A stretch of 64,000 bases of DNA, from contig OZ231127.1 in assembly GCA_965153355.1 (NCBI GenBank), positions 45,136,001 through 45,200,000 of the forward strand. The letters run 5' to 3'. Below the pieces are notes generated by a model that had not been told where the DNA came from, searched no databases, and saw only the letters and a list, made by a program, of their open reading frames with translations. The stretch comes from Flaccisagitta enflata (taxonomy: Eukaryota > Chaetognatha > Sagittoidea > Aphragmophora). This document shows, one piece after another, positions 57,590 to 64,000 of this stretch (position 1 is the first letter of the stretch; each line of letters opens with the position of its first letter). The position numbers and the translations under genes were made by a program.

Positions 57590-58500
57590 AAATAGGTGTG
57601 GAATTGTCAAAAACACATTGTTAGACTTAGACTTGAAAATTTTCCTGGGGCAGCCAGTAGCTCAATCTTCTACTCAGCGCTTTCAATATTGCACGTTTCA
57701 AATTTCAAGGTTCTAGCTCAAATACTTAAGAAGTTATGAGCATTTGTTTGAGCCATATCAAGCTGAAAAAATTATAGGAGAATCTTTAAACCTTTTTTGA
57801 AATTATGGCCGGCAATGAATTTCAACACAGTCTAAGTTTTTTGAAGTAAAGTAAGGTTACAGGATTTTGGATCTAGGTAAATCAAACAATTTCCTTTCGA
57901 TTGCACCCCACTTTTGAAAACCATTTTTCAAAAAAAAAATATTTTTGATTTTTTTTTCCAAGGCCCCAACCCGACACAAAAATTTTCAGTTTAAAAAGAA
58001 AAGATAAGATTACAGGATTTTGGATCTAGGCAAATTGAGTCATTTCCTATTGATTGCACCCCTCTTTTTTTAAAAAAAAATCTCTTTGAGGGCTTTTTTG
58101 GGGGCCTTTAGGGGCCCCTAAGAAGTTCAAAATTTTGGTCAATGAGATGAACAGAGTTTTGTGCATTTGCGAAACAGTCTTTCAGGACCAAATTCTAGCT
58201 GATGCGTATTCGTAAGAGCTTAAGCTCATGCCATAACTATCTTTGAACTGGCCACATATAAAAGAGAAATCGGAAAATTGACAAGGAATCATATTCAAGA
58301 TCTGAGGTCAATCTCTAACATTGTGGCGAAAGCTTTTTGCTGTATCAGTCACTAACCATGATATTTGCATTTGCAAAGAACTCACCTCTCCTATTTCTTT
58401 ATCTTTAAAAAAATTGAAAGAGGGACACCGTTCGATTGTTCCATTACCTTTCAATAATAAAAAAAAAACATGTTCATCAGAAATCATCTTCCCTTAACTA
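57590..58500. repeat. Tandemly related AGGATTTTGGATCTAGGCAAAT segments
   Basis: Two units (about 57855-57990 and 58005-58110) share ACAGGATTTTGGATCTAGG, TCATTTCCTATTGATTGCAC and CCC-rich stretches. A similar pair lies at 60500-60690. No exon of the neighbouring minus-strand gene was recognised here. Confidence 0.5.
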
Positions 58501-58534
58501 TGATATGTAAAATACCCCCTAAGGGGGGCCTCCC

Positions 58535-58785
58535 GCTAATCATACACCCGATAGTCCTACCTCCAGTAGTCCTACGCTTCAACAAGCCTACTGTTCACTG
58601 ATCCTACAGCCATAAGTCCTATGTGCCAATAGTCATACAACCCAGTAATCATACAACCCACTAGTCATACACTTCTATGGGTCACTAGTCCTACAACCCA
58701 CTAGTCATACACTTCTATGGGTCATTAGTCCTACAGCCTACTAGTCCTTCTCATTGAATGGTCAATAGCCCTACAGGTATTCTTT
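58535..58785. repeat. ACTAGTCCTACAACCC minisatellite
   Basis: About a dozen units of 15-17 bp occur, with a longer duplicated block (CACTAGTCATACACTTCTAT and GGGTCA) inside. Confidence 0.8.
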
Positions 58786-59274
58786 ACTGCAAAATTATCA
58801 TTTGGCAGACTTTTTGAAAAAGTATCGCAATAAACAGAAAGATAACGTCGAAAGATAGAAAAGGGAGGGAGATCTCCAGGAGGGGAAAAAGAGGGGAAGA
58901 TGGAAAACTAACCATATATAGATATAGAAAAGCGTCTGTTCTGTTGAGGAAAGGGCTAGAATATCCATATAGTGTGATAGCTCTGCAAGATATATACAGT
59001 GATCACTGCAAATCTGGACCAAAGCGTGATTTTTTTCTTACATGATCCTCATGATGTATATGAAAGATTCAGAAGGGGTGCCCTCATATACAGGCCCTTT
59101 GGGGGTCCTTAGGGGCCCCTAAAAGGCCCATTGAGAAAACACTTTTCAAAAAAGTGTCATCAAAATGGGGGTTAAAACAACAGGAAATGACCTAAATTGC
59201 CAAAGTCCTGTAGAGCAAAATTTTTTCTCAAAGACTTTGAAAATATTTGGGCTGGGAGGAAGGAAAATCAGTAG

Positions 59275-59448
59275 CTGCCAGTTTGGATAACTATTGCTGA
59301 AGTTGCACTAAGCTGCCATGATCTTGTAAAATGTGGATGCAAAAAAGATAACTTTACAAAAAGATGCAGTTGCAAATCTGCTGATCTTCCATGCACACAA
59401 TTATACAGATGTAAATGCTCTCAAGGAAAAACAGATGCTAGTGAGTAA
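59275..59448 (+). pseudogene. CXC-like Cys-rich ORF inside the foldback element
   Basis: An open frame of 57 codons between stops reads VALSCHDLVKCGCKKDNF, TKRCSCKSADLPCTQLYRCK, then CSQGKTDASE and TAA. Nine cysteines in C-x-C pairs (KCGC, RCSC, PCT, RCKC) recall zinc-binding CXC-type domains. I infer the C-terminal remnant of the protein once encoded by the autonomous relative. It could instead be an independent exon. Confidence 0.45.
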
Positions 59449-60499
59449 AGTTTATCATTTGTATTGCTACCTAGAGAAACTTTATTAAGTGAGACTTTCT
59501 TTGACAAGATTCATTGAAGTGTTTGCCGTGTTTGCTGAGGATTTGCTGTATACTATCTAGAACATAAGTATATCGACAGTATGGGGATTGGTTAATTTAG
59601 CAGTATAGGAATCATAGAAAAACCGCCAAAACATGTCGGATACTTAATATTACGTCTTTGGGTTTCAATACATATTTGTATGTGGATTTTCTAAGCACTT
59701 AAACACAAATGCTTTTTATAAATGCATGATAACTATCCTGCTTAAAATTTTATTCAAATAATTCCTTAGCACATGCCATGTTCTCCTATTTGCTTCCGTT
59801 GCAATCCCAATGATTCAGAGAGGTTGAAATAAACCAAGATAATGTAGCAAAGGTGTTGGGCGCTGTAATTAGGACCAAAAATAGGGTCGAAAAAACCTCC
59901 AATCTATCTGAAAGGAGACTTAATAACTTGTAAAGAAACTAGATGCATTTTTTTAGCCATTTTCTTATTGAAGTATCAATCTTGTTTTGCCTGTCAATTC
60001 TAAACGCCTTGAGCTAAAAGGATGCGGTTTGCAGCATTTGGTCAGAAATTCAAAATAGTTTCAGAATCTCACTGATTTTTATATAAATTCTTTATTCTTA
60101 ACAGAGTTATTGCTTAAAATGCCTGTCGATATACATATGTTCTAGATAGTACAGTGTCTTTATTTTGACTATTCTATTACAAATATGATTCACTTAAGTC
60201 TCAACAAAAAGCTTATTATATTGTTCAGCTACTGATAGTGAAATGATTTCTTTGAAAGATAAACGCAGATTACATAGTCTACTTTGGGCTAATTGCCCAA
60301 TGCCTAACCCCTCTTTCTAGTTTAGAAAACCAGATTATTTTTTGGAAAGTCACAGTTAAACTGATCAGTTTGAGTTGATTTTACTCAGTCATGATAAAAG
60401 TGGTGAAACCACTGTTCATTCTGCTCAGCCATGATAACATTGGATCCATGTAACTAGAATGATGGACTCCTTACCATTTTTTTTTTCAAAAAAAGTTGT

Positions 60500-60690
60500 C
60501 TTAAAGGCTTTGTATCTAGGCAAATTAGGTCATTTCCAGTTGATTTGACCCCCCTTTCAGAGGACTTTTTTCCAAAAGTTTTTTTCAGTCAGATTTGGGG
60601 GTACCCGACCCAAAAATTTTCAGTTTTAGAGAAAAAATTTTGCCCTACAGGACTTTGGATGTAGGTAATTTAGGTCATTTCCTGTTGTTT
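60500..60690 (+). repeat. Related AGGACTTTGGATGTAGGTAA segments
   Basis: These are relatives of the 57855-58110 units (GTATCTAGGCAAATTAGGTC, CCCAAAAATTTTCAGTTTTA), running into the right arm of the foldback element. Confidence 0.5.
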
Positions 60691-60987
60691 TAACCCCCTT
60701 TTTGATGACACTTTTTTGAAAAGTGTTTTCTCAATGGGCTTTTTAGGGGCCCCTAGGGACCCCCGAAGGACCTGTATATGAGGGCACCCCTTCTGAATCT
60801 TTCATATACATCATGAAGATCATGTAAGAAAAAAATCACACTTTGGTCCGGATTTGCAGTGATCACTGTGTATATCTTGCAGAGCTATCACACTATAAAT
60901 GTGACCCATCTGCTGTCAATGGCTAGATTGCCTAACATAACATTTCATTAAACTAGACCATTTGAACAGGTGCAGTGAGGTAAAAAA

Positions 60988-61138
60988 AAACAAGGCCGGA
61001 TACACGGCTACCTTAGTCACTGCGGGTGGGCAGGGGCGGTGAAAAAAAGCTCATCGTGACCGACTGACAGACAGATGGATGGACGGACCGACAGACGGAC
61101 AGAGCGGGTTGTAGAGTTGCGTGCACGCGACTAAAAAC
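60988..61138 (-). repeat. Hairpin-headed modular repeat, short copy
   Basis: AACAAGGCCGGATACACGGC, TTAGTCACTGCGGGTGGGCA, GACGGACCGACAG tract, then GTAGAGTTGCGTGCACGCGA, CT. Confidence 0.8.
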
Positions 61139-61462
61139 TAATGAAGGTGGCTATCGCCGCTGGAAAAAGTTGTAAACTTAGGTTTTATAGTCGTCCGTCC
61201 ACCCTAACCTGATTCCTATGAAAATCTGACCTTAGAATGTTTACGATCATTTTTTCTGGATTCGCGGTTTTCGGACGTTAATTATCAGCCGAGGCATCTT
61301 CGTCCTTTTTGTAGAGCATGTTTCTTCGTTTGAAAAGAAATATCCAGCTGGTCATAGTACCATGCTCAGACTCTGGTGTATTTAAATATCTCTATTACAG
61401 ATGAGAAATTTCCCAAAAAATATATCTAGCTTATTGCAATAATTCAATGACAAGATTAGAGC

Positions 61463-61590
61463 GGGCGTGCTTTTGAGCGGCCGTGCATGCTTTTGAGTGG
61501 CCATGCATGCTTGCAAGTTGCGTTGCTTGCTTGTCAGCGTCCATGCATGCTTGCAAGTGGCAGAGCGTGCCTGCCTGTGACTGTGCGTTA
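61463..61590 (+). repeat. GCATGCTTGCAAGTGGCC-like minisatellite
   Basis: About four diverged units of 30-35 bp contain GTGCATGCTTTTGAGTGGCC and CCATGCATGCTTGCAAGT. The array ends just before the 61604 exon candidate. Confidence 0.6.
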
Positions 61591-61603
61591 CTTTTATTAC
61601 AAG

Positions 61604-62677
61604 CCGATGACTCAGTTGGTCAAGATACTAACTGGTTCATAATTATACTGAAAAACCACCAACGGCATGTGTAAGTATATTTGGCCGAGTCATTACAACA
61701 TTTCTCTTCCAGTATAAGACTTGCCCGCAATTGTTCTCGACAATGCAATTGGCCTGATATGTTGTATGTAAGCGTTCAAGTACCGCCTTCTGTCATAAGT
61801 CTGGTATACTCTTTATTTTCTATAAGAATGTCATTTTTGTTAAGGCTTTGCGGATGAGAATGAATTAAGTACTATTATTATATGAGAAAGAATTAACCAC
61901 TATTAAAGAGCCATTTCGAGCCTAAAGTCCTAATAAATTTGGTTCTTTGAGAAAATGTAATGTTTTCTCTAGGATAATCTGTGGTATTTTGCCGTGACGG
62001 GCTCTTTATGTATTCGCGCATAATCTTTTGCATTAGTGCCTCGTCCAATAACTGACAATAGTTTCATCAATGCCCATACCTACCAGCATGAAATACACTT
62101 CATTGGGAGCAAAGACGAACTAAACTGGAAGATAGATTGTAAGTATCTTAATTTCATTTGATTAACAATATATATTTCAAATCTGAATTTAATAAAAGAT
62201 ATATTTGTTTTTTTAAACTTGATTAGACTTTATCAAAACTTTATTTTTGAATGTTTAAAACTATTCTATTAGATTAAACAATTTTTTTCAAAATTTAAAA
62301 AAATAATCAGTTAAATTTCACCATTATTAGAGGTTTTATGGTTGTTTAATGTTTTGCTCAAAGACTAATTCAGATAATATTATTTCTTCAGTTAGCCATA
62401 AGATTGTAAGATTAGTCCGATTGATCTGTTTTTTATTCAAAATTAGGTTAACTTTTCACCGGACCTTATGAGATAGGTTAAGATTCTTTAAAGAATTACG
62501 TTTTTATAAACTTAATTTGGATGTCAAGGTTCACACATAAAATCAAGGTACATAAAAGCTATCCCCAAATCTAGGTTGTCCTTGTTCCTATCATACAATA
62601 TGATTCTTTCAGCTACTCGAAAAATATACAATGAGGATTCATGTGATTTCTTTGGTTTAAAAAGCTTAACTGTTTAA
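61604..62677 (+). CDS. Tentative last three exons of a plus-strand gene
   Basis: Candidate exons are 61604-61670 (acceptor TTACAAG, donor GTAAGTAT), 62062-62138 (acceptor ACAATAG, donor GTAAGTAT) and 62613-62677 (acceptor TTTCAG, stop TAA 62675-62677). Phases 1, 2 and 1 agree. They read ADDSVGQDTNWFIIILKNHQ..., VFINAHTYQHEIHFIGSKDE... and STRKIYNEDSCDFFGLKSLT V. An AATAAA lies at 62702. No family was recognised. It could be the distal part of the TRPC transcript, which is still open at 46043, or a separate gene. The strong donors and phase agreement are the main support. Confidence 0.4.
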
Positions 62678-62690
62678 GGCAAAAACAATA

Positions 62691-63492
<802 letters not shown>

Positions 63493-63534
63493 TTATGTTC
63501 CTATTTAAACGAAATGGGACAGAAATCTCATTCT

Positions 63535-64000
<466 letters not shown>

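Larger units (their letters stand above)
58968..60897. mobile_element. Foldback element, 1.93 kb, with a nested inverted pair
   Basis: Left arm (58968-59250) and right arm (60630-60897) are about 280-bp inverted repeats starting TATAGTGTGATAGCTCTGCA and including GGGGCCCCTAA-type and AGTGATCACT motifs. An inner inverted pair, TACTATCTAGAACATAAGTA and its inverse, lies at about 59548-59576 and 60123-60151. A Cys-rich ORF sits next to the left arm. Target duplication is unclear (possibly TATA). Confidence 0.7.

Overview
This is eukaryotic, almost certainly animal, nuclear DNA. It has spliced genes with long repeat-filled introns, a TRPC-type cation channel, a kinase fused to an IRE1/RNase L-type KEN nuclease domain, and Ty3/gypsy, LINE-like, Tc1-like, pogo/Tigger-like and foldback transposon debris, all with very heavy microsatellite load. 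Two TRPC introns appear to start with GG or GC instead of GT. Frequent G*-AG introns are a known trait of appendicularian tunicates, so a larvacean with an expanded genome is one possibility, but this is a weak inference and no species is claimed.

Layout. Positions 1-72 hold the end of an unidentified reading frame. Positions 330-9555 (+) hold a five-exon gene for a 148-residue secreted precursor with an RxKR site and a C-x3-C...C-x3-C tail. Positions 11.4-46.0 kb (+) hold TRPC channel exons, from just before S1 to the EWKF/LPPPFN segment after S6; the ankyrin-containing N-terminus and the end of the C-terminus were not found. S6 is split by an intron of about 30 kb. That intron contains a complete two-exon kinase-KEN gene (21722-23728), a tentative four-exon Ser-rich gene (25437-42339), a 320-bp satellite array, an LINE-like reverse transcriptase fragment and a Tc1-like remnant. 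A Ty3/gypsy fragment and a TA-flanked MITE (46.6-49.4 kb) follow. Positions 56586-57581 (-) hold the last exon of a multi-pass membrane protein. At 61.6-63.5 kb, two tentative convergent genes end 13 bp apart.

Most of the remaining sequence is repeats. The most striking family is modular: each copy starts with a short hairpin (AGTCGCG...CGCGACT or variants), then a GTCC/GTCG-type tract and a variable low-complexity body, and ends with a tail that repeats the hairpin arm and finishes in CCTTGTT. The hairpin arms and the tail change together between subfamilies. A second family carries GGGCAGCGGCCCCGAAGGGG-type inverted ends around 20-21-bp minisatellites. Several long foldback elements with clear target duplications complete the picture. 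No tRNA, rRNA or CRISPR array was recognised.

The genes show no evident pathway link to each other; the main relation is physical nesting inside the TRPC intron.
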